NCBI GenBank assembly: GCA_002779235.1
Contig: PEXD01000041.1
Coordinates: 1 to 7,447 of the forward strand
Direction: 5' to 3'
DNA length: 7,447 nucleotides
Origin: Candidatus Woesearchaeota archaeon CG07_land_8_20_14_0_80_44_23
GTDB taxonomy: Archaea > Nanobdellota > Nanobdellia > Woesearchaeales > 0-14-0-80-44-23
The position numbers were made by a program, and so were the translations under genes. Each line of letters opens with the position of its first letter. Positions within the stretch are counted from its first letter, which is position 1. The notes under the pieces were generated by a model. It ran no database searches, was not told the DNA's origin, and saw nothing but the letters and a program-made list of their open reading frames with translations. Of this stretch, positions 1-6,253 are shown one piece after another.

Positions 1-12
1 GTGCATATGAAT

Positions 13-21
13 AATTATAAT
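13..21 (+). promoter_or_regulatory. Putative TATA box of the winged-helix gene
   Basis: AATTATAAT lies about 40 bases before the ATG at 57. An archaeal TATA box starts transcription about 25 bases downstream, so the predicted transcript would begin near 43, after the alternative ATG at 24. This favours the ATG at 57 with a short leader. The site is close to the window edge, so upstream context is missing. Confidence 0.4.
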
Positions 22-56
22 GCATGTTCGTTGAGCGGAAGATAATAATAATAAAA

Positions 57-422
57 ATGCGGAAGCCGGTTTCAGGCGACCTCAACTCCGAGCTGCAGTG
101 GTTCGGCAGCTCCCTGGGACTGTTCGGGGAGAGGGACAAGGACAAGTCCTGCTACCGCCTTTTCGTAGAGCTCCTCAAGTTTTCTGACAAGGGAGTAAGC
201 AGCGACGAGCTTGCCTACCGCCTCGGGCTCTCAAGGAGTGCAGTGGTCCACCACCTGAACAACATGATGAAGTCAGGAATAATCGTTTCTGAGAAGAACC
301 GCTACATGCTCAGGATGGCCCGGCTGGAAGAGCTTGTCGGAGAGCTGAAGTCAGACATGGAGCGCATGATGGACGAGCTCAAGAAAACTGCCATAGACAT
401 AGATTCAAACATAAAGAAATAA
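57..422 (+). CDS. ArsR-like winged helix-turn-helix regulator with C-terminal coiled coil
   Basis: This encodes a 121-residue, soluble, probably DNA-binding protein. Residues about 31-80 form a winged helix: an N-terminal helix (SCYRLFVELLKF), a helix-turn-helix with SSDELAYRLGLSRSAVVHHL as turn and recognition helix, then a short wing ending NRYMLRM. Residues about 84-118 are a charged heptad-like helix suited to dimerisation. The stretch SLGLFGERDKDKSC near the N-terminus resembles a conserved archaeal ArsR-like family I recall from DPANN and euryarchaeal genomes; its target is not known to me. I chose the ATG at 57 because the ATG at 24 would add an AT-rich isoleucine run and precede the transcription start predicted from the TATA box; 24 stays possible. 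The gene is monocistronic here and converges on sepF 30 bases away. Family assignment is good; the regulated genes cannot be named from this sequence. Confidence 0.82.
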   Translation: MRKPVSGDLNSELQWFGSSLGLFGERDKDKSCYRLFVELLKFSDKGVSSDELAYRLGLSRSAVVHHLNNMMKSGIIVSEKNRYMLRMARLEELVGELKSDMERMMDELKKTAIDIDSNIKK

Positions 423-430
423 AATTTCTG

Positions 431-446
431 ATAAAAAATAAAAAAT
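431..446 (-). terminator. Poly-T terminator of sepF
   Basis: Read on the - strand this is ATTTTTTATTTTTTAT, starting a few bases after the sepF stop. Long interrupted T tracts without a hairpin are the usual archaeal intrinsic terminator. On the + strand it is A-rich, so it does not obviously serve the convergent winged-helix gene. Confidence 0.55.
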
Positions 447-452
447 GAGGAT

Positions 453-872
453 TTACTCTAGATCCTCTTCTGCCGCCTTTGCCTTTGCGGCAGCGCCCTT
501 TGCAGATGCCCTGTATATCTTGACAAATTTGGGCGTTGCAACGAGGTAGTCGTCGCCGACTCCTGCAAGGTCGCCTTCAACTGCGTCGCAGGTCTTCTTT
601 ATCTTGTTGACAGCCCTCTTGAGCTCTATCATGTCCTTTTCTTTGAGGGGCGTTATATTTACCATTGCAATTGTGTTGCCTTCCCTTATGGTGTCAATTA
701 TATCCTTGACATCCGCGAAGTCACTAAGGACAAAGGGCCTGACAATTATGCTGGTCTCCCCTGTCGGGGCCTGGGTCTCCAGCTCCACATAACTCTTGTC
801 TGCTTCCTCGAAGAGATCATTATCGCTGCTTCTCTTGAGTTTTGACGCAATCTTTGAGAAAAATCCTGCCAT
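453..872 (-). CDS. sepF: Archaeal SepF, FtsZ membrane anchor
   Basis: SepF links FtsZ to the cytoplasmic membrane at the division site, and in many archaea it is the main or only FtsZ anchor. The 139-residue product has the expected parts in order: a membrane-targeting amphipathic helix (MAGFFSKIASKLKR, residues 1-14), an acidic linker (15-40), and the SepF core at about 41-121, with VRPFVLSDFADV, the conserved EGNTIAMVNITPL strand, ELKRAVNKIK helix and the GVGDDYLVATP segment. A tail rich in Ala, Lys and Glu (122-139) extends beyond the core. The ATG at 872 is preceded by GGAGG at 883-887, ten bases upstream, the clearest Shine-Dalgarno site in the window, and by a TATA box at 909-919. The gene appears monocistronic; no ftsZ is in the window. 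Family assignment is firm. Confidence 0.93.
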   Translation of the reverse strand: MAGFFSKIASKLKRSSDNDLFEEADKSYVELETQAPTGETSIIVRPFVLSDFADVKDIIDTIREGNTIAMVNITPLKEKDMIELKRAVNKIKKTCDAVEGDLAGVGDDYLVATPKFVKIYRASAKGAAAKAKAAEEDLE

Positions 873-908
873 TTTACTTTAGCCTCCTCTTTTGAGATTA
901 TAAACTTT

Positions 909-919
909 TTTATATATTT
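909..919 (-). promoter_or_regulatory. sepF TATA box
   Basis: On the - strand this reads AAATATATAAA. It predicts a transcription start near 888, giving a leader of about 16 bases that just contains the GGAGG ribosome-binding site at 883-887. Confidence 0.6.
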
Positions 920-1072
920 ATTCTTTCCTATAAAAATTTACTCACAGATATTTAAAACTTGTGTTTTGTCTTCTCTTGAAAACAGGGCATTTTAGAGGTG
1001 CGTTTTGGGCAAAAAACAACAGAATAGCGCTTTTTGCGATTTTTCTATAACGCCTCTTTTCCCAACCAAAGA

Positions 1073-1080
1073 TTTATAAT
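1073..1080 (+). promoter_or_regulatory. NMD3 TATA box
   Basis: TTTATAAT is centred about 26 bases before the ATG at 1103, the spacing expected if transcription starts at the start codon. It argues for a leaderless mRNA and against the in-frame TTG start at 1034, which would lie upstream of the promoter. Confidence 0.6.
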
Positions 1081-1102
1081 CTTGAAAACCCCCCTTTTTG
1101 CC

Positions 1103-2191
1103 ATGGAAAAGGAGGATTTTGAGAGGAAATGCATTGTCTGCGGCAGGAAGGCAGAGATAGAGGAGTTCTGCAGCAGATGCTATATTAAGCAGAATCCCAT
1201 CATAAAGTCATTTCCTGACATTGCTATAAAGGCCTGCCCATCCTGCGGCAGGTTCTTATTAGAAGGAAAGTGGATTGAGGCAGGGCCATCTGCACTGATT
1301 TCACAGCTGCTCGCAAAAAAGGCCAGGACAGACAGCAAATACTGCCGAGTTTCATTCACAGGAGAGCTGAATCTTCCAGAGCATTCCCCTGCTCCGGGCA
1401 CATCTGCCATCGGCGAGATTCATGCCAGGGTCTCGGCATCATCTGTGGAGAGCAAGCATCTGGCCTTTTCTGAGGAATACTCGCTGCCGGCATCTGTTTA
1501 TTACGAGCTCTGCAATGACTGCAAGCTCCAGAACTCAAAATATTTCGAGGCGACAATACAGATAAGGAGGGCTGAGCATGAGACAGCTGACGGCGCATCA
1601 GCATTTGAGCAGATTGTCTCCAGGATAAGAAAGGAGGCAGAACACCTCTCGGCAAAAGGGCTCCATATCTCAAAGGAGGAGAAGTCCCCCAACGGCATAG
1701 ACCTCATGCTTACACTCAATTCATATGCAATACAGATAGCGAGAAGGGTGGCATCAGAATTCGGCGCAGGGCTCAAGATAAATGAGCGGCTTTTCAGCCA
1801 GACAAAGTCAGGGGAGCGCCTTTACAGGATGACTGCGCTCATAAGCGCCCCTAATTTTCTGCCCGGAAGCGTTGTTGCAGTAAATGCAGGAAAAGGCAGG
1901 GAAGAGCTTTTCACAGTAATTGAATCAGGCAAGGTAATGCAGCTTGAAGCCCTTATTGACGGAAAAAGGGTTTCTATGCAGAAATACAAGATGGAGAGAT
2001 GCGGCTCTCTGCCAAGGACAACTGCCCAGATTGTAAGAACAGTGCCATATATTGAGGTGCTGAACCCTGAAAACTTCCAGCCAGCTGTCCCTGAAAATGC
2101 GTCAAACAAAAAACTTTCTGAAAAGGCGATGAATTCAAAGGATGGGAAAACGCAGATTGTTATTTACGAAGAGAAAATCTACCTTGCCTAG
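1103..2191 (+). CDS. nmd3: Archaeal NMD3 family protein (large ribosomal subunit maturation)
   Basis: In eukaryotes NMD3 binds the 60S subunit and escorts its export; archaeal homologues lack the export signals and are thought to act in large-subunit maturation or translation. The 362-residue product has four CxxC pairs: C10/C13, C23/C26, C45/C48 (CPSCGR, followed by the conserved W57) and C137/C140, which should form the family's zinc sites. After the last pair comes the hallmark KYFEATIQIR (about 146-155). The middle part contains the GIDLMLTLNSYA and FSQTKSGERLYRMTALI segments typical of the family, then an OB/SH3-like part from PGSVVAV (about 254) onward. About 30 weakly structured residues close the protein. 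The ATG at 1103 was chosen because of the TATA box 26 bases before it and because the zinc ribbon begins right after it. The stop codon overlaps that of the convergent kinase-like gene. The assignment is strong. Confidence 0.92.
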   Translation: MEKEDFERKCIVCGRKAEIEEFCSRCYIKQNPIIKSFPDIAIKACPSCGRFLLEGKWIEAGPSALISQLLAKKARTDSKYCRVSFTGELNLPEHSPAPGTSAIGEIHARVSASSVESKHLAFSEEYSLPASVYYELCNDCKLQNSKYFEATIQIRRAEHETADGASAFEQIVSRIRKEAEHLSAKGLHISKEEKSPNGIDLMLTLNSYAIQIARRVASEFGAGLKINERLFSQTKSGERLYRMTALISAPNFLPGSVVAVNAGKGREELFTVIESGKVMQLEALIDGKRVSMQKYKMERCGSLPRTTAQIVRTVPYIEVLNPENFQPAVPENASNKKLSEKAMNSKDGKTQIVIYEEKIYLA

Positions 2192-2781
2192 AGCCCTGTC
2201 ATCAGCATTATAGCTGTGCCTGCTGCGAGCGGAATCACGATGTTGTCATTGACAATTGCATCATTCATCTTTATCTCTATGCTCTCAAGGAAGAGGGCGA
2301 AGAATGAGGCAGTGAATGCGTAGATATAGGTTACAAAAAATGAGGCAGCAAAGCTCGCAACAAGCGCGCCAACCAGGTTTCCCTCAAGCATCTTCCTGCT
2401 GCTCACTGGGCTTTTTATCTTTCCCAGGGTCTGTCCAACAAGATGCGAGAGGGGGTCGCCGAGCGCGAGTATGGCAATTGAGGCAAGCGCAATTTCAGGG
2501 CTGAAGAGCTTAACTACAAGCAGCACGCCGATAAAATATGAAATGGCGCCCTTGCCCGGGAACTTCTTAATCTGCTCGGGCCTTTCAAACATCCTAAGAA
2601 ACCAGGAAATTATTGGAATATTGAACTTTCTGCTTATTATTGAGACAATTCCGCCTGCAATCAGAATCAGGAAAATCCTGAGGGCATTCAATATTCCGAG
2701 CTCTATCAGGAAAATCAGCGCTATGCCGAGGGCAGCATGAAAAATCTGCCTTCTTATTTCAAAGGAAGAAATTTTTTTCAT
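2188..2781 (-). CDS. Dolichol/polyprenol (phytol) kinase family, CTP-dependent lipid kinase
   Basis: This is a polytopic membrane protein of 197 residues of the SEC59/phytol kinase/COG0170 family, which phosphorylates isoprenoid or lipid alcohols, usually with CTP. Family signatures are all present in order: RRQIFH (10-15), FPGKGAISY (74-82), ALGDPLSHLVG (106-116), KMLEGNLVG (130-138), the ESIE acidic segment (166-169) and DNIVIPL (179-185). Between them lie six or so hydrophobic helices. It is the last gene of a three-gene operon: its ATG overlaps the TGA of the PAP2 gene (ATGA), implying translational coupling. In an archaeon the likely substrate is dolichol or another polyprenol, but a diacylglycerol-like or geranylgeraniol substrate cannot be excluded from sequence. 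Family confidence is high, substrate uncertain. Confidence 0.87.
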   Translation of the reverse strand: MKKISSFEIRRQIFHAALGIALIFLIELGILNALRIFLILIAGGIVSIISRKFNIPIISWFLRMFERPEQIKKFPGKGAISYFIGVLLVVKLFSPEIALASIAILALGDPLSHLVGQTLGKIKSPVSSRKMLEGNLVGALVASFAASFFVTYIYAFTASFFALFLESIEIKMNDAIVNDNIVIPLAAGTAIMLMTGL

Positions 2782-3365
2782 CTATGTTTTCCCCTCTTTT
2801 CAGGCCTTCCAATATGTGAAAAGCCCTCTCCAATCAGGTAGCCAATAATTCCTCCTGCAATCACATCGCTGGGATAATGAACTGCAAAGTAAACCCTGCT
2901 GAATGCCGCAAGGCAGGCAAACCCTATCCAGAACACCTGTATGTGCCTGAACTCCTCATCAAAGATTGCGACAGTTGAGAAGGCGGATGTTGAGTGTCCG
3001 CTGGGAAATGAGAAGTCCTGCAAGCCGAGAATGGGGATTTTCACCACAAGCCCGAAAGGCCTTGGCCTGTGCACAGCTGATTTTATGATAAAAGCGAGGA
3101 GGGCTGAAACAAGGAAGCTGAGCCAGAGCGAGAGTATCATGCCCTGCTTTTTGCTCTGGTAAAGGAAGAGCGAGCTCATTATAAGCATCACAATGGCTAT
3201 TGTCAGGTAAGAGGAGAACCAGCTGAGAATAGTGTCCATCACAGGGTTCCTTATGCTCTGCACTGCAGAAAGGATTTGCCTGTCAAAAAAGAGGCAGGTC
3301 ACCAGGGCTGCAAATGACAGGGCAAGGCTCTTTCTCTTGTTCCAAAAAGCATGCTTAGCAGACAT
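2778..3365 (-). CDS. PAP2-family membrane phosphatase
   Basis: A 195-residue integral membrane phosphatase of the PAP2 (type 2 phosphatidic acid phosphatase) superfamily. All three catalytic motifs are intact: C1, K95-x6-R102-P103 (KSAVHRPRP); C2, P121-S-G-H124 with the catalytic acid histidine; C3, S156-R157-x5-H163-x3-D167, in which H163 is the phosphohistidine nucleophile. About six hydrophobic helices surround them, with the active site on the outer face in known relatives. Such enzymes remove phosphate from phosphatidate or from polyprenyl diphosphate carriers. The neighbour downstream is a polyprenol-kinase family gene sharing an ATGA overlap, and the gene upstream overlaps by 11 bases, so the three are one operon. 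This favours a lipid-carrier substrate over a soluble one, but that is inference. A GAGG 13 bases before the ATG may help initiation. Confidence 0.9.
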   Translation of the reverse strand: MSAKHAFWNKRKSLALSFAALVTCLFFDRQILSAVQSIRNPVMDTILSWFSSYLTIAIVMLIMSSLFLYQSKKQGMILSLWLSFLVSALLAFIIKSAVHRPRPFGLVVKIPILGLQDFSFPSGHSTSAFSTVAIFDEEFRHIQVFWIGFACLAAFSRVYFAVHYPSDVIAGGIIGYLIGEGFSHIGRPEKRGKHR

Positions 3366-3831
3366 TTTTCACGAATATCCTCAAAGATTCTATTCCCAAG
3401 CCAGAGACCGCTGTTACAATCACTCCTGCAATGAGCACGCCGAGCGCTATTGCCAGGAACGCCTTCCTCTTGTCCATGCCAAGCACCCAGGCCGCAAGAG
3501 TCCCTGTGTATGCGCCTGTGAATGGCAGGGGTATTCCGACAAACACTGCAAGCCCGAGATAGCCATATCTATCGACATCGGGCTTTGCTTTTCTCCTGGC
3601 ATTCTCCACTTTTCTCTCAAAAAATCTCTTATACGACGGAATTTTAAGAAGATATTTGTTGAAGTATTCAAGGAAGAAGAATATCGGGACTATTATAAGC
3701 ATGTTAAAAAATGCGCATATCATAAAGGCGTTCAGCCAGCTGGCGCCCGAGCATATTGCCAGGGGTATTCCTCCTCTAAGCTCTGAAATTGGGAGCACGC
3801 TCAGTATTACCGCAGTCCAGGGAACACTCAT
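3355..3831 (-). CDS. COG2426 'small multidrug export' family membrane protein, possibly DedA-like
   Basis: A 158-residue polytopic membrane protein of the family annotated as putative small multi-drug export protein (COG2426, Sm_multidrug_ex); the drug-export name has little experimental support that I know of. Two related signature segments are visible: LPISELRGGIPLAI (13-26) near the N-terminus and GIPLPFTGAYTGTLAAW (99-115) in the second half, each flanked by hydrophobic helices, a pattern consistent with an inverted repeat with re-entrant hairpins. A charged loop (about 66-88) separates the halves. I chose the ATG at 3831: a TATA box at 3854-3862 is 27 bases before it, and the family motif begins soon after. 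The upstream in-frame ATG at 3882 would add 17 charged residues. First gene of the operon with PAP2 and the lipid kinase. A role as a lipid-carrier flippase is inference. Confidence 0.82.
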   Translation of the reverse strand: MSVPWTAVILSVLPISELRGGIPLAICSGASWLNAFMICAFFNMLIIVPIFFFLEYFNKYLLKIPSYKRFFERKVENARRKAKPDVDRYGYLGLAVFVGIPLPFTGAYTGTLAAWVLGMDKRKAFLAIALGVLIAGVIVTAVSGLGIESLRIFVKNVC

Positions 3832-3853
3832 ATTGCTGTGATTCTCCTTTTTC

Positions 3854-3862
3854 TTATATAAA
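3854..3862 (-). promoter_or_regulatory. TATA box of the three-gene lipid operon
   Basis: On the - strand this reads TTTATATAA, centred 27 bases before the ATG at 3831, so the operon is probably transcribed from at or near the start codon. A GGAG at 3844-3847 would then lie upstream of the transcript and be unused. Confidence 0.55.
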
Positions 3863-3891
3863 TCTTTCACATTCAAGCCCATATTATAATT

Positions 3892-3914
3892 TAGTAACTT
3901 AATAATGGTGACTA
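3892..3914. promoter_or_regulatory. Imperfect inverted repeat TAGTAAC-N9-GTGACTA, candidate operator
   Basis: Arms TAGTAAC (3892-3898) and GTGACTA (3908-3914) pair with one mismatch. The repeat sits in the divergent intergenic region, seven bases before the TATA box of the gene at 3954 and about 30 bases behind the TATA box of the lipid operon. The same TAGTAAC half-site occurs at the promoter of the paralog at 6681. Regulatory function is inferred from position only. Confidence 0.35.
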
Positions 3915-3920
3915 TTCGAA

Positions 3921-3931
3921 ATATTTAAATA
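3921..3931 (+). promoter_or_regulatory. TATA box of the two-unit repeat protein gene
   Basis: ATATTTAAATA is centred 28 bases before the ATG at 3954. This supports a leaderless start at 3954 rather than the TTG at 3933 or the ATGs at 3939 and 3945, which lie only 2-14 bases after the box. Confidence 0.55.
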
Positions 3932-3953
3932 CTTGAATATGCAAATGTTAGGT

Positions 3954-4886
3954 ATGCAAAGCATTGATAAGATAATCACTGAGCTTGAGCGGGATACAAG
4001 AGTGAAGATTGAAGCCATGGACACTTCGAATGCTGTCCAAAAGAATTTCAGCAACTACACAAAGACAGATTACCTCCGACTTATAAAAAATGAGTGCCTG
4101 GCAATGGATGCTTCCCTCCCCACAGGACTCTCTAAAAAGAACAATGAGGAACTTTCAGAAATCTACAGCAGGATAAAAACTGAAAGCATAAAGGAGAAGA
4201 ATTTCTATATTGTTTTTCTTTCCGCCTATGAGATTATGATAGGCGGCATAACAGGCGATAAAGAGAATGCTGAAATGAAGGTTGAAAAATTTAAGAATAA
4301 GAGCTTTTATGAGCTGAGAGAGAAATACAACGGCGCAATGTCTTTCAAAAACACAGTCAGACAGATAAACGAATGCCAAAAAGATGGATTAGACATGTTG
4401 ATAAGCTGGTTTGAGGAGAGAGCAAACCAGGACATTGAAATTACTCCCTACTGGGAAGAGATAGAGCTTCTAACAAGGAAGATAGAAGCAGGCGACATAA
4501 AATGGATTGCCTCCAGATACGGCAAGGAAGACATTAGCAATGTAGTGGTTGATTATTACGGAATGTATAATATCCGCATTCCAAAAATTTTTAATTCCTT
4601 CAGTAAAAATGACATAATACAGGAATATCTTCAAATTGCGGCAGATAACTCTCCAGAAACAGAAGAGGACTGCAAGGAAAAAGCATTTTATGTAATTTTC
4701 CTGGCTTCATACTCTCGCATGATGCTTCCAATTTATCACGAAGTCAAGAGCGATAACACGCTGAAATATTTGACAACAGAAGAATTGAGAAAAAAATTCG
4801 AGCTTTATAATGTTGATGCATTAAAACATTTCTATTACCCTGTAATGAGAGTTAAGAGCATAATCCGGCAGATAAACAGCAAGTAG
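3954..4886 (+). CDS. Uncharacterised helical protein with an internal duplication (two-unit paralog)
   Basis: I do not recognise a named family. The 310-residue product is predicted to be soluble and mostly helical. It contains two related units: about 31-140 and 212-309. Matching landmarks are FSNYTKTD/FNSFSKND at the unit starts, KEKNFYIVFLSAY (80-92) against KEKAFYVIFLASY (241-253), ELREKY against ELRKKF, and VRQIN against IRQIN at the unit ends. The first unit carries DYLRLIKNECLAM, then LPTGLSKKNNEELSEIY, a helix, loop with SKK, helix arrangement that resembles HeH/SAP-like folds; this part is largely missing from unit 2. The same module appears in the gene at 6681. Codon use is AT-rich compared with the operon to its left. 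No signal peptide or membrane helix is evident. Start chosen by TATA spacing. The gene ends 16 bases from the convergent membrane-protein gene. Function unknown; a nucleic-acid-binding or scaffold role is only a guess. Confidence 0.75.
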   Translation: MQSIDKIITELERDTRVKIEAMDTSNAVQKNFSNYTKTDYLRLIKNECLAMDASLPTGLSKKNNEELSEIYSRIKTESIKEKNFYIVFLSAYEIMIGGITGDKENAEMKVEKFKNKSFYELREKYNGAMSFKNTVRQINECQKDGLDMLISWFEERANQDIEITPYWEEIELLTRKIEAGDIKWIASRYGKEDISNVVVDYYGMYNIRIPKIFNSFSKNDIIQEYLQIAADNSPETEEDCKEKAFYVIFLASYSRMMLPIYHEVKSDNTLKYLTTEELRKKFELYNVDALKHFYYPVMRVKSIIRQINSK

Positions 4887-4902
4887 TAAAGAAATTTATT
4901 AT

Positions 4903-6054
4903 TCAGATTTTGCGGTCTTCCAGAATTATCACCAGCACGGTTATTGCCATAACCAGAAGCAGAAAGCCAAGCGCAAGGTTTGAGACGGGCTGCGAGCCGG
5001 CTTTTGGAATTGCAAAAACAGCGTTTCCCGTAATGCTTAAACCCGCTTTGGCAAAGTTTAGCGCAGCAAGCACGAAAAGCAGGGCGCAGACAATTGATTC
5101 CAGCTTTTTCTTATTATTGCCGGCATTATTATTGCGTGCATTTTGTGCTTCATACATCTGCTTTATCTCCCAATGCCTGTGCAGGGGCCTTGCACTGCCC
5201 CAGGAATATTTCTTACCGCCCTCATGCTCCTTTTGCCCCATTGACTCATACTTCCTAATTAGCTGGTCTGCCTTGCTGTCTGAAATGTCTTTTCTTTCGT
5301 AGTCCCTGAAAAGCTTCTTCACCTTTTCCCTTGCGCAGTAGCGCGTGATTATCCTGTCCTTATTTCCATGCAGATATTCTAACAGCTTCTCCTCAGCCTC
5401 CTTAGGGCTTATGCGAAAGCCAAAGCTCCTGTATATTTCCATAACATTAGAGGGGGTCTGCTGCTCTTTTGGAAGCATCTCAAAGAATATGCTTTTTATC
5501 GCGTAGTTCTCCCCTGGCATCTCTTGGCCTATTGAAAGTTCATGAGTGATTCCCAATTCGCCCATCTTCGCAAGATCGCTCATCTTGTGGCTGCTTATCT
5601 TTACCAGCTTTTCGCTGGGATCTATTTTCCCGCTTTTCACCATCTGCTTGAGCTCATCAAAGTTGAGTATCTCCCCTGTGCTCCTGACTATGAACTGGTC
5701 CTGCATATAGATGCTCCTGTTCTTGAACTCGCCGGAGTCAATCCTGCCTGTCTCAGAATCAAATGTCTTTATCAGGTCATAGGCGGCGTATTCTTTCCTT
5801 TCAGGCGAGCTGACAAGATGTGAGATTATTTTGGCTTTAGGACCCCAATACCTTATTATTGAAAGCGCCTGCGGATAGGAATCATTGTGCGAGTAGGATA
5901 CCTTGTGAAAGAGCTCCTCCCACTCGCCGCTCTCAACCTTTTTCTCACTATTCTTTGCAACGCGGACTGCCTCATCCTTGGGCACGCCCTGGCTCACTAC
6001 CTTCTTTACCTCTTTTGAATTGCTGAGTATCTCATCAATGCTTGATTCAGGCAT
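4903..6054 (-). CDS. Uncharacterised C-terminally membrane-anchored protein with possible GYF_2-like domain
   Basis: A 383-residue protein of no family I can name. Residues 1-312 are hydrophilic and should face the cytoplasm. Residues about 115-168 (from STGEILNFDELKQMV to KMSDLAKMGEL) follow the GYF_2/DUF4339 pattern of 'sleEL..lv..G.i.pd.lV' and may be such a small peptide-binding domain, unverified. The 183-275 part is helical and charged. An Asn-rich linker (304-316) leads to two membrane helices (318-339 and 358-378) separated by a short loop with SITGNAVF (340-347), a motif I recall at membrane segments of DPANN surface proteins; a short charged tail LEDRKI ends the chain. The ATG at 6054 lies 25-26 bases after a TATA box, so initiation is likely leaderless. 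The layout suggests a cytoplasmic effector or scaffold tethered to the membrane. Coding confidence is high, function unknown. Confidence 0.8.
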   Translation of the reverse strand: MPESSIDEILSNSKEVKKVVSQGVPKDEAVRVAKNSEKKVESGEWEELFHKVSYSHNDSYPQALSIIRYWGPKAKIISHLVSSPERKEYAAYDLIKTFDSETGRIDSGEFKNRSIYMQDQFIVRSTGEILNFDELKQMVKSGKIDPSEKLVKISSHKMSDLAKMGELGITHELSIGQEMPGENYAIKSIFFEMLPKEQQTPSNVMEIYRSFGFRISPKEAEEKLLEYLHGNKDRIITRYCAREKVKKLFRDYERKDISDSKADQLIRKYESMGQKEHEGGKKYSWGSARPLHRHWEIKQMYEAQNARNNNAGNNKKKLESIVCALLFVLAALNFAKAGLSITGNAVFAIPKAGSQPVSNLALGFLLLVMAITVLVIILEDRKI

Positions 6055-6074
6055 GTTGCTTCAGAAATTTCAGC

Positions 6075-6084
6075 AATATAAAAA
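6075..6084 (-). promoter_or_regulatory. TATA box of the 383-residue membrane protein gene
   Basis: On the - strand this reads TTTTTATATT, centred about 25 bases before the ATG at 6054. The gene therefore seems to have its own promoter instead of depending on the small gene just upstream, and to be leaderless. Confidence 0.5.
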
Positions 6085-6096
6085 ACTTTTGAATGC

Positions 6097-6237
6097 CTAT
6101 GCTGCTATTGCCCTTCCTATGATGAGCACTACAAGTATTCCTGCGCTATTGAGGAGAAAGGAGAGCACTGAAAAAAGCTTCTGGGAGATGTCGCTTGACA
6201 GGGCAAGAAGCTCCTTATATTCTGTTACGCTTACCAC
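6097..6237 (-). pseudogene. 46-codon tail encoding a C-terminal membrane anchor, probable 3' part of a split gene
   Basis: On the - strand an open frame ends with TAG at 6097-6099. From the GTG at 6237 it reads VVSVTEYKELLALSSDISQK, then a hydrophobic segment (LFSVLSFLLNSAGILVVLIIG) and a short RAIAA end. The frame stays open upstream to about 6285 (KSKEHKNY before the GTG), without an ATG or a ribosome-binding site. Composition and codon choice (CTC, CTT, AGC, AAG) match the host-like genes, and the peptide looks genuine: amphipathic lead-in plus one membrane helix. It overlaps the end of the 68-codon ORF at 6254 in another frame. Removing one A from the A5 run at 6258-6262 would join them into one tail-anchored protein of about 119 residues. 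It may be a frameshifted gene, an assembly error, or an independent small membrane protein starting at GTG. Confidence 0.5.
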
Positions 6238-6253
6238 ATAGTTTTTGTGCTCT

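Noticed and set aside
24..56. ATG at 24 as the start of the winged-helix gene
   Set aside because: The extension encodes an AT-rich Ile run and starts before the transcription start predicted from the TATA box at 13-21; kept only as an alternative.
1034..1102. TTG-initiated N-terminal extension of NMD3
   Set aside because: The extension lies across the TATA box, has no family similarity, and the zinc ribbon begins right after the ATG at 1103.
3232..3786. 184-codon + strand open frame across the lipid operon
   Set aside because: It is antisense to two genes with clear family motifs (PAP2 and COG2426); its product is rich in Cys, His and Arg without any recognisable domain, as expected for a shadow frame.
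3832..3882. Upstream ATG at 3882 for the COG2426 protein
   Set aside because: It adds 17 polar residues ahead of the first membrane segment and would place the TATA box at 3854-3862 inside the coding region.
6062..6073. CAGAAATTTCAG near the start of the 383-residue protein gene as an operator
   Set aside because: Only the inner eight bases (GAAATTTC) are palindromic; too short to claim in AT-rich DNA.
6119..6170. C/D-box-like pattern: ATGATGA at 6119-6125 and CTGA at 6167-6170 on the + strand
   Set aside because: No flanking terminal stem and no convincing internal C'/D' boxes; the bases are explained by codons of the membrane helix on the - strand.
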